13,826 nt of DNA from an uncultured Burkholderiaceae bacterium (GTDB lineage: Bacteria > Pseudomonadota > Gammaproteobacteria > Burkholderiales > Burkholderiaceae_C), in assembly GCA_938022295.1 (NCBI GenBank), contig CALIDR010000233.1:1-13826 (forward strand), read 5' to 3'. Below, in pieces: positions 8,116-13,825 of the stretch; positions within the stretch are counted from its first letter, which is position 1; each line of letters begins with the position of its first letter. The translations under genes and the position numbers were made by a program. Under the pieces are notes generated by a model. It was not told the DNA's origin. It worked only from the letters and a program-made list of their open reading frames with translations, and did not search any database.

Positions 8116-8838
8116 TCAGGCCGCCGGCGCCACGGTCACGCCGTCGGCGCGGCGGCCCTTGGCGGTGGCGGCCTGGTGCACGATGCGCGCGAAGCCGGCG
8201 CGCGCGCGGTCGATGGCGCCGGGGCGGCGCAGGAAGCGGGCGTCGTGGTGCAGGGCGAGGATCAGGCCGTGGATCTCGAACAGCATCTGCTGCGTGTCGG
8301 TGTCGGGCCGCAGGTGGCCCTCTTCGATCGCGATGCCGATCGCGCGTTCCAGCGCCTGGTGCCACGCGAGCACCATCGCCGCCAGCGCGTCGCGCACCGG
8401 GCCGGGCCGGTCGTCGAACTCGACGGCGCCGCTGATGTAGATGCAGCCCGAGTCGATCTCCATCGACACGCGCCGCAGCCAGCGCTCGAACAGCGCGGTC
8501 AGCCGCGGCAGGCCGCGCGGCTCGCGCATCGCCGGGAAGAAGACCTCCTCCTCGAAGCGGGCGTGGTACTCGCGGATCACCGAGATCTGCAGTTCCTCGC
8601 GCGAGCCGAAGTGCGCGAACACGCCCGACTTGCTCATCTGCATCAGCTCGGCGAGCGCGCCGATCGACAGCCCCTCGAGCCCCATCTGCGACGCCAGGCC
8701 GAGCGCGGCGTCGAGGATCGCGGCACGCGTCTGCTGGCCCTTGTGCAGCGCGCCGCGCGCGGCACGGCCGCCGGCGCGCCCCTCGGCGCCTGGGCCCTCG
8801 GCAGGGTGGGCAGTGGCGGGGGTCGGGGTGGTTCTCAC
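8116..8838 (-). CDS. TetR/AcrR-family transcriptional regulator of the beta-oxidation operon
   Basis: A TetR-type repressor, 240 residues from the GTG at 8838. After a low-complexity Ala/Gly/Pro-rich leader of about 30 residues, the DNA-binding domain runs from HKGQQTRAAILDAAL through the recognition helix region MSKSGVFAHFGSREELQ (68-84). The rest is the helical ligand domain, containing EIDSGCIYISGAVEFDD. An ATG at 8901 would give a longer protein but would place the 16-base operator-like palindrome inside the coding region, and the extra residues look non-coding, so GTG 8838 is preferred; no strong Shine-Dalgarno marks either. The gene is first in the operon, so autoregulation together with the beta-oxidation genes is likely. 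Betaproteobacteria are known to use TetR-type fatty-acid regulators (FadP, PsrA, Liu-type); an acyl-CoA or fatty-acid ligand is inferred. Confidence 0.9.
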   Translation of the reverse strand: MRTTPTPATAHPAEGPGAEGRAGGRAARGALHKGQQTRAAILDAALGLASQMGLEGLSIGALAELMQMSKSGVFAHFGSREELQISVIREYHARFEEEVFFPAMREPRGLPRLTALFERWLRRVSMEIDSGCIYISGAVEFDDRPGPVRDALAAMVLAWHQALERAIGIAIEEGHLRPDTDTQQMLFEIHGLILALHHDARFLRRPGAIDRARAGFARIVHQAATAKGRRADGVTVAPAA

Positions 8839-8857
8839 GCGCAGGGAGCAAGGACTG

Positions 8858-8873
8858 GAACGAACGGTCGTTC
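8858..8873. promoter_or_regulatory. Probable TetR operator (perfect inverted repeat)
   Basis: GAACGA-ACGG-TCGTTC: two perfect six-base arms around a four-base centre. It lies 19 bases upstream of the preferred GTG start of the TetR gene. Size and symmetry are typical of TetR-family operators, and the position suits autorepression of the operon. I could not pick out a convincing -35/-10 pair around it. Confidence 0.65.
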
Positions 8874-8921
8874 TATTCTGCAGAGTCCGAGCTTCGCGCA
8901 CAGCCCCTGCGGCGCGGGTTT

Positions 8922-8941
8922 TCTAGGCGGCCGACCCTAGA
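8922..8941. repeat. Short inverted repeat in the TetR/ketopantoate-reductase divergent region
   Basis: TCTAGG and CCTAGA form six-base arms around an eight-base spacer (CGGCCGAC). It lies between the two divergent genes, 49 bases to the right of the TetR operator candidate. It could be a second protein-binding site, but the arms are short and chance is possible. Nothing else stands out in the 8839-9042 intergenic stretch. Confidence 0.3.
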
Positions 8942-9042
8942 GCCGCTGCCGTGGCCGTGCCGTTCGCCCGCGCGGCGCGGGTTTACCCTCACGCGAACGC
9001 CGCCGCCTACCATCGCGCCATCGATCTGCCGGGGAGTGCCCG

Positions 9043-10017
9043 ATGAGAGTCACGGTCGTCGGCCTCGGAGCCGTCGGGGGTCTGGTCGCCGCGCGCCTGC
9101 TCGCCGCGGGCGTGCCGGTGCAGGCGCTCGCGCGCGGAGCGACGCTGGCGGCGGTACGCGAACGGGGCCTGCGCGTCGACGAGGCCGACGGCGGGCGATC
9201 GGTGCAGCGTCTCGTGGCGAGCGACCGCGCCGCCGACCTCGCGCCGGCCGACCTCGTCGTGATCGCGCTGAAGGGCCCGGGGCTCGTCGCCGGCATCGGC
9301 GCGCTGGCGCCGCTGCTCGCGCACCGGCCGCTCGTGCTGCCGCTGATGAACGGCGTGCCGTGGTGGTTCCTGCGCGCTGCGCCGGTGCCCGACGAGCGGC
9401 CGCTGGCGAGCGTCGACCCCGAAGGCCGCATCGGCGCCACGATCACGCTGGCGGACGTGCTCGGCGGCGTCGTGCACCTGAGCGCGAGCAGCCCGGCGCC
9501 GGGCTGCGTGCGGCACCACAACGGCCGGCGGCTGATCGTCGGCGAGCCGCTTGGCGGCGCGAGCGAGCGCGTGGCGCGCGTGGCCGCGCTGCTCGGCGGC
9601 GCCGGGTTCGACGTCGAGACGAGCACCGACGTGCGCCGCGACGTCTGGTACAAGCTGTGGGGCAACATGACGATGAACCCGATGTCGGCGCTGACCGGGG
9701 CGGCGTGCGACCGCATCCTCGACGACGAGCTCGTGCGCGCCTTCATGGCCCGCGCGATGGACGAGGCGGCCGCCATCGGCGCGCGCATCGGCTGCCCGAT
9801 CGCGCAGACGGCCGAGGAGCGCATGGCACTGACGCGCCAGCTCGGCGCCTTCAAGACGTCGATGCTGCAGGACGCCGAGGCCGGCCGCCCGCTCGAGCTG
9901 GCGAGCCTGGTGGGCGCGGTGCGCGAGATCGGCCAGCGCGTGGGCGTGGCCACGCCCCACGTCGACGCGCTGCTCGGCCTGACGCGGCTGATGGCAGCCA
10001 CGCGCGGTCTGCTGTGA
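9043..10017 (+). CDS. Ketopantoate reductase family protein (2-dehydropantoate 2-reductase-like)
   Basis: A 324-residue NADP-dependent oxidoreductase of the PanE/ApbA fold. The N-terminal Rossmann motif is GLGAVGG (7-13), followed by VVIALKG (72-78) and MNGVPWW (102-108). The C-terminal domain has RDVWYKLWGNMTMNPMSALTG, with a likely catalytic lysine K204 and N208, and SMLQDAEAGRPLELAS, with E285 at the substrate-binding position. In PanE these residues reduce 2-dehydropantoate to pantoate for CoA synthesis. A GGGGAG element lies six bases before the ATG. The gene is divergent from the TetR gene and not linked to other pantothenate genes. PanE paralogs are common in Burkholderiales and several act on other 2-oxoacids, so the true substrate is open; no symbol is given. 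Confidence 0.88.
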   Translation: MRVTVVGLGAVGGLVAARLLAAGVPVQALARGATLAAVRERGLRVDEADGGRSVQRLVASDRAADLAPADLVVIALKGPGLVAGIGALAPLLAHRPLVLPLMNGVPWWFLRAAPVPDERPLASVDPEGRIGATITLADVLGGVVHLSASSPAPGCVRHHNGRRLIVGEPLGGASERVARVAALLGGAGFDVETSTDVRRDVWYKLWGNMTMNPMSALTGAACDRILDDELVRAFMARAMDEAAAIGARIGCPIAQTAEERMALTRQLGAFKTSMLQDAEAGRPLELASLVGAVREIGQRVGVATPHVDALLGLTRLMAATRGLL

Positions 10018-10065
10018 CACCGTGATGAAGCCGTGGCGCCGCGCCCGCACCCCATGGGCTCGCTA

Positions 10066-10092
10066 TTGAAGGGGCGGCGCGGATTGTTTAAT
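10066..10092 (+). promoter_or_regulatory. Possible sigma-70 promoter for the HNH gene
   Basis: TTGAAG (10066-10071) and TTTAAT (10087-10092) resemble -35 and -10 boxes, in a locally AT-rich patch that stands out from the GC-rich surroundings. Their spacing is 15 bases, shorter than the preferred 17, so the call is tentative. It lies 62 bases before the proposed TTG start. Confidence 0.35.
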
Positions 10093-10140
10093 CTCCGTGC
10101 GGTTGCGGCCGGCACGTTTCCTGCGGTCGCGAGGGGTGTC

Positions 10141-10145
10141 GGAGG
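10141..10145 (+). promoter_or_regulatory. Shine-Dalgarno deciding a TTG start
   Basis: GGAGG, eight bases upstream of the TTG at 10154. It favours that codon over the in-frame GTGs at 10097 and 10136 as the start of the HNH endonuclease. Confidence 0.65.
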
Positions 10146-10153
10146 TTGTCGTC

Positions 10154-10711
10154 TTGGACGTGTTGCAGCTCGACGTGTCAGGCCGGCCCCAGGCCTGGAT
10201 TTCGGCCCGCGAGGCCGCGGTCATCTATGCCAGCGACGGCGTCGCGTGGACGCTCGGCGACGCCTTCCAGGTGCTGCGCGGCGGCATCCAGCGCACGACG
10301 GGGCGCCAGTCGCGCATCGAGGTGCATCCCATCATCGCGGTGCGTGGCGCGATCCCGAGCCGGGCGTGGAAGCAGGCGCCGACGCTGTCGAACCCGAAGC
10401 TGTTCGCGCGCGACCGCCACGTCTGTGCCTACTGCGGCGGCCGCTTCCACTTCGACGAGCTGACGCGCGAGCACATCGTGCCGACCTCGCGCGGCGGCGG
10501 CGACACCTGGATGAACTGCATCACCGCGTGCAAGGCGTGCAACGGCCGCAAGGGCAACCGGCTGCCCGAGGAGGCGCGGATGAGCCTGCTGTACCTGCCC
10601 TACGTGCCGAACCTGCACGAGGACATGATCCTGCGCGGGCGGCGCATCCTCGCCGACCAGATGGAGTTCCTGCTCGCCAGCGTGCCGCGCAGCAGCCGGC
10701 TGCACGGTTGA
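10154..10711 (+). CDS. HNH endonuclease with Cys4 zinc site
   Basis: A 185-residue protein of the HNH nuclease superfamily. Two zinc-binding CxxC pairs, C91-x-x-C94 (CAYCGG) and C126-x-x-C129 (CKACN), flank the beta-beta-alpha-metal nuclease core. That core has E106-H107 in LTREHIVP, N121 in WMNCIT and N130 in CNGRKG. The N-terminal ~80 residues (VLQLDVSGRPQAWIS..., ...LRGGI) are a conserved module seen in the stand-alone HNH proteins common in Burkholderiales. The start is taken as TTG at 10154, because a perfect GGAGG (10141-10145) lies eight bases upstream and the conserved region begins immediately. GTG codons at 10097 and 10136 are in frame but lack a properly spaced ribosome site. The role (repair, restriction or other) is unknown, and no methylase or phage gene is adjacent. 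Confidence 0.85.
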   Translation: MDVLQLDVSGRPQAWISAREAAVIYASDGVAWTLGDAFQVLRGGIQRTTGRQSRIEVHPIIAVRGAIPSRAWKQAPTLSNPKLFARDRHVCAYCGGRFHFDELTREHIVPTSRGGGDTWMNCITACKACNGRKGNRLPEEARMSLLYLPYVPNLHEDMILRGRRILADQMEFLLASVPRSSRLHG

Positions 10712-10809
10712 GCGTTGCCGGCGCCCGGCAGCGGCGGAACCGTCGCCGCGGCCGGCGGTCAACCGTTCGCGGGCGACTCGCGTTGCCCGGACAGACCCCG
10801 GAGGAAGCC

Positions 10810-11325
10810 ATGACCCGCGCCCTGATCGTGCTCGCGCTCGCCGCGAGCCTGGCGGCCTGCTCGACGACGAGCCCCGACGTCGTGCAGCGCGGCGACGCGC
10901 AGACGCTGTCGACGGTGCGCGACGCGACGGTGCTGTCGGTGCGCGACGTGACGGTCGACGGCTCGCAAAGCGGCATCGGCGCCACCGCGGGCGGCGTCGT
11001 CGGCGGTGCGCTCGGCAGCACGCGCGGCGGCGGCGGGGCCACGTCGGTGGCGATCGCCACCGTCGGCGCGGTCGCCGGGGCCGTCGTCGGCAACACGATC
11101 GAGCGCGCGACGACGCGCGAGGACGCCGTCGAGCTGCTGCTGCAGCTGCGCGGCGGCGAGCGCGTCGCGGTCGTGCAGGCCAAGGGCGACGAGGCGTTCA
11201 AGCCCGGCGACGCGGTGCTGCTGATCACCTCGGGCGGGCGCACGCGGGTCTCGAAGGCGCCGCCCGGCACCCCGGCCGCACCGGCCAACGCCAAGCCCGA
11301 GCCGCTGCCGGGCCAGCGGCCGTAG
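10810..11325 (+). CDS. SlyB-like glycine-zipper outer-membrane lipoprotein
   Basis: A 171-residue predicted lipoprotein. The signal sequence MTRALIVLALAASLAAC ends in a lipobox (LAAC) with C17 as the lipidated cysteine. The next residue is serine, not aspartate, which favours outer-membrane sorting. Residues about 55-95 form two glycine-rich hydrophobic segments (GIGATAGGVVGGALG and VAIATVGAVAGAVVGN) typical of glycine-zipper/SlyB-type proteins. A charged soluble region (VELLLQLRGGERVAVVQ) and a Pro/Ala-rich tail follow. Such proteins are associated with outer-membrane integrity, but a precise role is not known. GGAGGA sits just upstream of the ATG. It stands alone, 98 bases after the HNH gene, and converges with the vanAB remnant on the other strand. 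Confidence 0.87.
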   Translation: MTRALIVLALAASLAACSTTSPDVVQRGDAQTLSTVRDATVLSVRDVTVDGSQSGIGATAGGVVGGALGSTRGGGGATSVAIATVGAVAGAVVGNTIERATTREDAVELLLQLRGGERVAVVQAKGDEAFKPGDAVLLITSGGRTRVSKAPPGTPAAPANAKPEPLPGQRP

Positions 11326-11340
11326 ACCCCGCCGGCGCTG

Positions 11341-11570
11341 CGGGTCGAGCGCCAGCCGCGGCGCCGGTGCGCCGCGCGAGCAGCAGGGGTGAAGCGGTCG
11401 TTCGCCGCCTGCTCCTCGGGCGTCGGGTAGAGGTCGCGGTGGGCGGGCACGCCCCCGACGACGCGCGTCAGGCACGTGCCGCACACCCCCTGCTCGCACG
11501 AGGTGGGCACCTCGACGCCGGCGTAGGCGAGCGCCTGCACGGCGGTGCGCTCGCGCGGCACGACGACGAC
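11341..11570 (-). pseudogene. vanB: 3' remnant of a vanB-like vanillate O-demethylase reductase gene
   Basis: This piece encodes the C-terminal plant-type [2Fe-2S] ferredoxin domain of a phthalate-dioxygenase-reductase/VanB-type protein: PRERTAVQALAYAGVEVPTS, then the cluster motif CEQGVCGTC (11472-11498), then HRDLYPTPEEQAANDRFTP. The FMN and NAD domains (roughly 240 residues) are absent. At the G run 11386-11389 one base is missing: the expected ending FTPCCSR... continues only in the next frame (CCSRGAPAPRLALDP), so the fourth cluster cysteine is lost from the reading frame. No proper stop follows the family's usual end. The fragment is joined in frame to the vanA remnant upstream. It would normally pass electrons from NADH to the VanA oxygenase; it cannot do so here. 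Non-functionality is clear; identity as vanB rather than another reductase of the family rests on the vanA partner. Confidence 0.85.
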
Positions 11571-11576
11571 GCGGCC
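11559..11576 (-). other. Deletion junction between vanA and vanB remnants
   Basis: Codons reading G-R-V-V-V-V join the Rieske segment (CPHRGAPLSLG) to the reductase segment (VPRERTAVQAL). Both parents commonly have GRVV or similar here (LSLGRVV in VanA, SGRVVVVP in VanB), so recombination over short homology is plausible. By usual family lengths about 1.6 kb is missing. Confidence 0.7.
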
Positions 11577-11744
11577 GAGCGACAGCGGCGCGCCGCGGTG
11601 CGGGCACCCCTCCTCGAGGGCGGCCACGCGGCCCTGCGGGCCGCGGTCGAAGACGATGCGCTCGTCGCACACCATGCGGCCGAGCGGCCCGTCGTCGATC
11701 CCGCCCGGCGTGCAGGCGACGCGCCAAGCGTTCTTCGGGAACGT
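11571..11744 (-). pseudogene. vanA: 5' remnant of a vanA-like Rieske oxygenase gene, start codon lost
   Basis: About 58 codons matching the N-terminus of vanillate O-demethylase oxygenase subunits: FPKNAWRVACTP, DDGPLGRMVCDERIVFDRG, and the first half of the Rieske site, C47-P-H49 in CPHRGAPLSLG. The second Rieske pair and the whole catalytic iron domain (about 290 residues) are missing. The codon where family members begin with Met is ACG (11742-11744), preceded at seven bases by AAAGGA, a good Shine-Dalgarno. The start therefore appears to have been destroyed by a single T-to-C change. The fragment follows the GntR regulator gene by 24 bases on the same strand, recalling a vanR-vanA-vanB operon. 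Any product would have to start internally, for example at the ATG whose first base is 11675. Confidence 0.85.
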
Positions 11745-11751
11745 CGGCGAG

Positions 11752-11757
11752 TCCTTT
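11752..11757 (-). promoter_or_regulatory. Relict Shine-Dalgarno of the vanA remnant
   Basis: AAAGGA on the minus strand, seven bases before the ACG that replaces the expected ATG. Its spacing supports ACG being the former start site. Confidence 0.5.
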
Positions 11758-11768
11758 GGCGGTTGGGT

Positions 11769-12533
11769 TCAGCGCTCGGCGCGGCGGCGGATCAGGCTCG
11801 CGCCGGGGATGCGCTGCAGCGTGCGGTGGCTGCACAGCGCGTCGCGCAGGTGCTGCTGCGCGATGCGCGCGTGCTCGCGCATCAGCGCCTCGGCGCGCGC
11901 GCCTTCGCGGTGCACGATGGCGTCGATCACCGCGCGGTGCTGCGCCTGCGCGACGAGCAGCGAGTCGCGCGAGCGCGGGTGCTCGGCGCCGACACGCACG
12001 AAGCCGTTCGGCGACGCGAACGGCAGCGTCTTCACGCGTTCGAGCTGGCGGGCGATCAGCTCGCTGCCCGCCATCTCGGCGAGCAGGTCGTGCCAGCGGC
12101 CGTTCCACTGCACGTAGGCGCCGAACGCCGCCTCGTCGAGCTGCGGCGCGGCGAGCACGGCATCGATCGCCTCCAGGCACTCGCGCGCCGCGGCCACCAG
12201 CACCGGGCTCGCGCCGCGCTCGGCCGCCAGCCGTGCCGCGAGCCCTTCGAGCGTACCGCGCAGCTCGATCGCGTCGTGGACGTCGTCCTCGCTGAAGTCC
12301 TTGACGACGAAGCCGCCGCCGGGCAGCGCCTCGAGCAGCCCTTCCTCGCGCAGGCGCACCAGCGCGGCGCGCACCGGCGTGCGCGAGACGCCCAGCCGCT
12401 CGACGAGCGCAAGCTCGGCGATGCGCAGGCCGGGCTTCAGCTCGCCGCCCACGATCAGCTCGCGCAGGCGCAGCTGCGCCTTGACGGTCTGGGAGACGCC
12501 GGCGGCGTCGGCAAGGTCGGCGATTGCGGCCAT
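11769..12533 (-). CDS. GntR/FCD-family transcriptional regulator, VanR-like
   Basis: A 254-residue regulator. The N-terminal winged helix (about 15-80) includes RIAELALVERLGVSRTPVRAAL with the typical GVSRTPVR recognition helix, then LREEGLLEALPGGGFVV. The FCD ligand domain follows; likely metal/ligand residues include N144 and H148 (NGRWHDLL), H199 (QHRAVIDAI) and H221 (REHARIAQQHL). The segment LPFASPNGFV and the ending RIPGASLIRRR are features I associate with VanR-like regulators of vanillate demethylase genes. The ATG at 12533 is chosen because upstream codons run into the intergenic operator region. The gene appears intact although the vanAB genes directly downstream are destroyed. It is divergent from the MetE-like gene, sharing a 131-base control region with TGTATACA elements, and may now regulate that gene. 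Family is certain; VanR identity is likely. Confidence 0.9.
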   Translation of the reverse strand: MAAIADLADAAGVSQTVKAQLRLRELIVGGELKPGLRIAELALVERLGVSRTPVRAALVRLREEGLLEALPGGGFVVKDFSEDDVHDAIELRGTLEGLAARLAAERGASPVLVAAARECLEAIDAVLAAPQLDEAAFGAYVQWNGRWHDLLAEMAGSELIARQLERVKTLPFASPNGFVRVGAEHPRSRDSLLVAQAQHRAVIDAIVHREGARAEALMREHARIAQQHLRDALCSHRTLQRIPGASLIRRRAER

Positions 12534-12547
12534 CGGCGCAGCACTTG

Positions 12548-12566
12548 TTGTATACAGAGTGTATGC
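12548..12566. promoter_or_regulatory. Probable GntR/FCD operator
   Basis: TTGTATACA-GAG-TGTATGC. The core GTATAC (12550-12555) is a perfect palindrome and fits the general GntR-family site pattern GT-N-TA-N-AC. A second TGTATGC follows at 12560-12566. It lies 15 bases upstream of the regulator's ATG and between the divergent genes, so it could control both. Confidence 0.6.
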
Positions 12567-12591
12567 TGCAAAGGCTGTCGATCCCATAAAG

Positions 12592-12622
12592 CGAGGGTTT
12601 TCCCGCTCTACGGGCGCCCTCG
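12592..12622 (+). repeat. Nested hairpin in the MetE-like gene's leader
   Basis: The outer arms CGAGGG (12592-12597) and CCCTCG (12617-12622) enclose an inner hairpin, CCCG-CTCTA-CGGG (12602-12614). It lies between the operator and the TTGTATGCA element, upstream of the MetE-like start. It might form an RNA structure in the leader, but it matches no riboswitch I recognise. Confidence 0.3.
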
Positions 12623-12632
12623 TTGTATGCAG
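12623..12632. promoter_or_regulatory. Second candidate GntR site before the MetE-like gene
   Basis: TTGTATGCAG matches TTGTATACAG (12548-12557) at nine of ten bases, exactly 75 bases away in the same orientation. That is about seven helical turns, so one regulator could bind both on the same DNA face. It sits 33 bases upstream of the MetE-like ATG. Confidence 0.45.
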
Positions 12633-12664
12633 CGGTACGTTGCGGCCCACCGAGGAGACGAACC

Positions 12665-13789
12665 ATGACGATCCGCACCACGCCGCCGTTCCGCGCCGAC
12701 CACGTCGGCAGCTTCCTGCGCCCGCCCTACCTGCTCGAGGCACGCGAGAAGAAGGCCCGCGGCGAGATCACGGCCGCGCAGCTGCGCGAAGTCGAGGACC
12801 GCGCGATCGCCGAGATCGTCGCCTTCCAGCGCGACGTCGGCCTGCAGTCGATCACCGACGGCGAGTTCCGCCGCACCTACTTCCACATCGACTTCCTCGA
12901 GCAGCTCGGCGGCGTGAAGACCGACGTCCCGGTGACGATCAGGAAGCCCGACGGCACCGAGGAACTCGCGCCGCCGGTGATGCGCGTGGTCGACAAGGTG
13001 CGCCACGTGAAGGACATCCAGCGTGCCGACTTCGAGTTCCTGAAGGCGCAGGTCGCGAAGCTGGCCCCGGGCGCGACGCCGAAGGTGACGATCCCGTCGC
13101 CGACGATGCTGCACTTCCGCGGCGGGCGCGGCGGCATCAGCCGCGACGCATACCCCGAGCTCGACCCCGACTTCTACGACGACGTCGCCCGCGCCTACGG
13201 CGAGGAGCTGCAGTCGCTGGCCGACGCCGGCTGCACCTACGTGCAGATGGACGACACCAACATGGCGTACCTGTGCGACGAAAAGATGCGCGAGGCCGCG
13301 CGCCAGCGCGGCGACGACCCGAACGAGCTGCCGCACCGCTACGCGCAGTTCATCAACAAGGTCGTCGCGCTGAAGCCGGCGGGCATGACGCTGTGCATGC
13401 ACCTGTGCCGCGGCAACTTCAAGAGCACGTTCGCCGCCCAGGGCAACTACGAGCCGGTGGCCGAGGCGCTGCTCGCCGAGATGAACCTCGACGCCTACTT
13501 CATGGAGTACGACGACGACCGCAGCGGCGACTTCCGCCCGCTGCGCTACCTGCCCAAGGGCAAGGTCGTCGTCCTCGGCCTCGTGACGACGAAGTTCGGC
13601 CAGCTCGAGAAGAAGGACGACCTCAAGCGGCGCATCGGCGAGGCAGCGCAGTACGCGCCGCTCGAGCAGCTTGCCTTGAGCCCTCAGTGCGGCTTCAGCA
13701 GCACGGTGCACGGCAACCTCATCGCCGTCGAGGACCAGCGCCGCAAGCTCGAACTCGTCGTCGAAACCGCCCGCGAAGTGTGGGGGTGA
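12665..13789 (+). CDS. Core-only MetE-family methyltransferase (cobalamin-independent methionine synthase-like)
   Basis: A 374-residue protein equivalent to the catalytic C-terminal half of MetE; the N-terminal half-barrel of the ~755-residue enzyme is absent, as in archaeal and YxjG/YxjH-like members. The zinc ligands of the family are all present: H246-x-C248 (MHLCRGN), E281 (FMEYDDDRSGDF) and C342 (SPQCGFSS). Conserved DHVGSFLRP (12-20), ITDGEFRR (63-70) and VQMDDTN (193-199) are also seen. It should transfer a methyl group to a zinc-bound thiolate such as homocysteine; the methyl donor is uncertain because core-only members often do not use folate directly. ATG 12665 has GAGGAGA six bases upstream; an in-frame TTG at 12623 lies in the operator and is rejected. 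It is divergent from the VanR-like regulator and ends in a strong hairpin. Confidence 0.9.
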   Translation: MTIRTTPPFRADHVGSFLRPPYLLEAREKKARGEITAAQLREVEDRAIAEIVAFQRDVGLQSITDGEFRRTYFHIDFLEQLGGVKTDVPVTIRKPDGTEELAPPVMRVVDKVRHVKDIQRADFEFLKAQVAKLAPGATPKVTIPSPTMLHFRGGRGGISRDAYPELDPDFYDDVARAYGEELQSLADAGCTYVQMDDTNMAYLCDEKMREAARQRGDDPNELPHRYAQFINKVVALKPAGMTLCMHLCRGNFKSTFAAQGNYEPVAEALLAEMNLDAYFMEYDDDRSGDFRPLRYLPKGKVVVLGLVTTKFGQLEKKDDLKRRIGEAAQYAPLEQLALSPQCGFSSTVHGNLIAVEDQRRKLELVVETAREVWG

Positions 13790-13799
13790 CGGCCGCGGC

Positions 13800-13825
13800 T
13801 CCAAGCCCGCCAGTGCGGGCTTGGA
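13800..13825 (+). terminator. Probable intrinsic terminator hairpin
   Basis: A perfect 11-base stem (TCCAAGCCCGC / GCGGGCTTGGA) with a CAGT loop begins 11 bases after the MetE-like stop codon. The window ends one base later, so a following T tract cannot be seen. The opposite strand could serve a convergent gene beyond the edge. Confidence 0.7.

Noticed and set aside
8937..10115. Minus-strand frames opposite the ketopantoate reductase gene
   Set aside because: The plus-strand protein has complete family motifs and a Shine-Dalgarno; the antisense frames are low-complexity and unrecognisable.
10716..10730. Hairpin TGCCGG-CGC-CCGGCA just after the HNH gene as a terminator
   Set aside because: The stem is only six bases, the loop is three bases and no T tract follows; in DNA this GC-rich such repeats are common by chance.
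11332..11367. CCGGCGC...GCGCCGG inverted repeat after the lipoprotein gene as a terminator
   Set aside because: Seven-base arms are 22 bases apart with no T tract, and the right arm lies inside the vanB remnant; too weak to call.
10521..11675. A 384-codon minus-strand frame as one intact gene
   Set aside because: Only its first part matches known families (VanA then VanB); the rest is antisense to the lipoprotein gene and open only because of high GC. It is treated as the vanAB remnant.
12608..12664. Upstream starts for the GntR regulator and the MetE-like gene
   Set aside because: They would place the TGTAT operator elements inside coding sequence, have no Shine-Dalgarno, and add residues not resembling either family.
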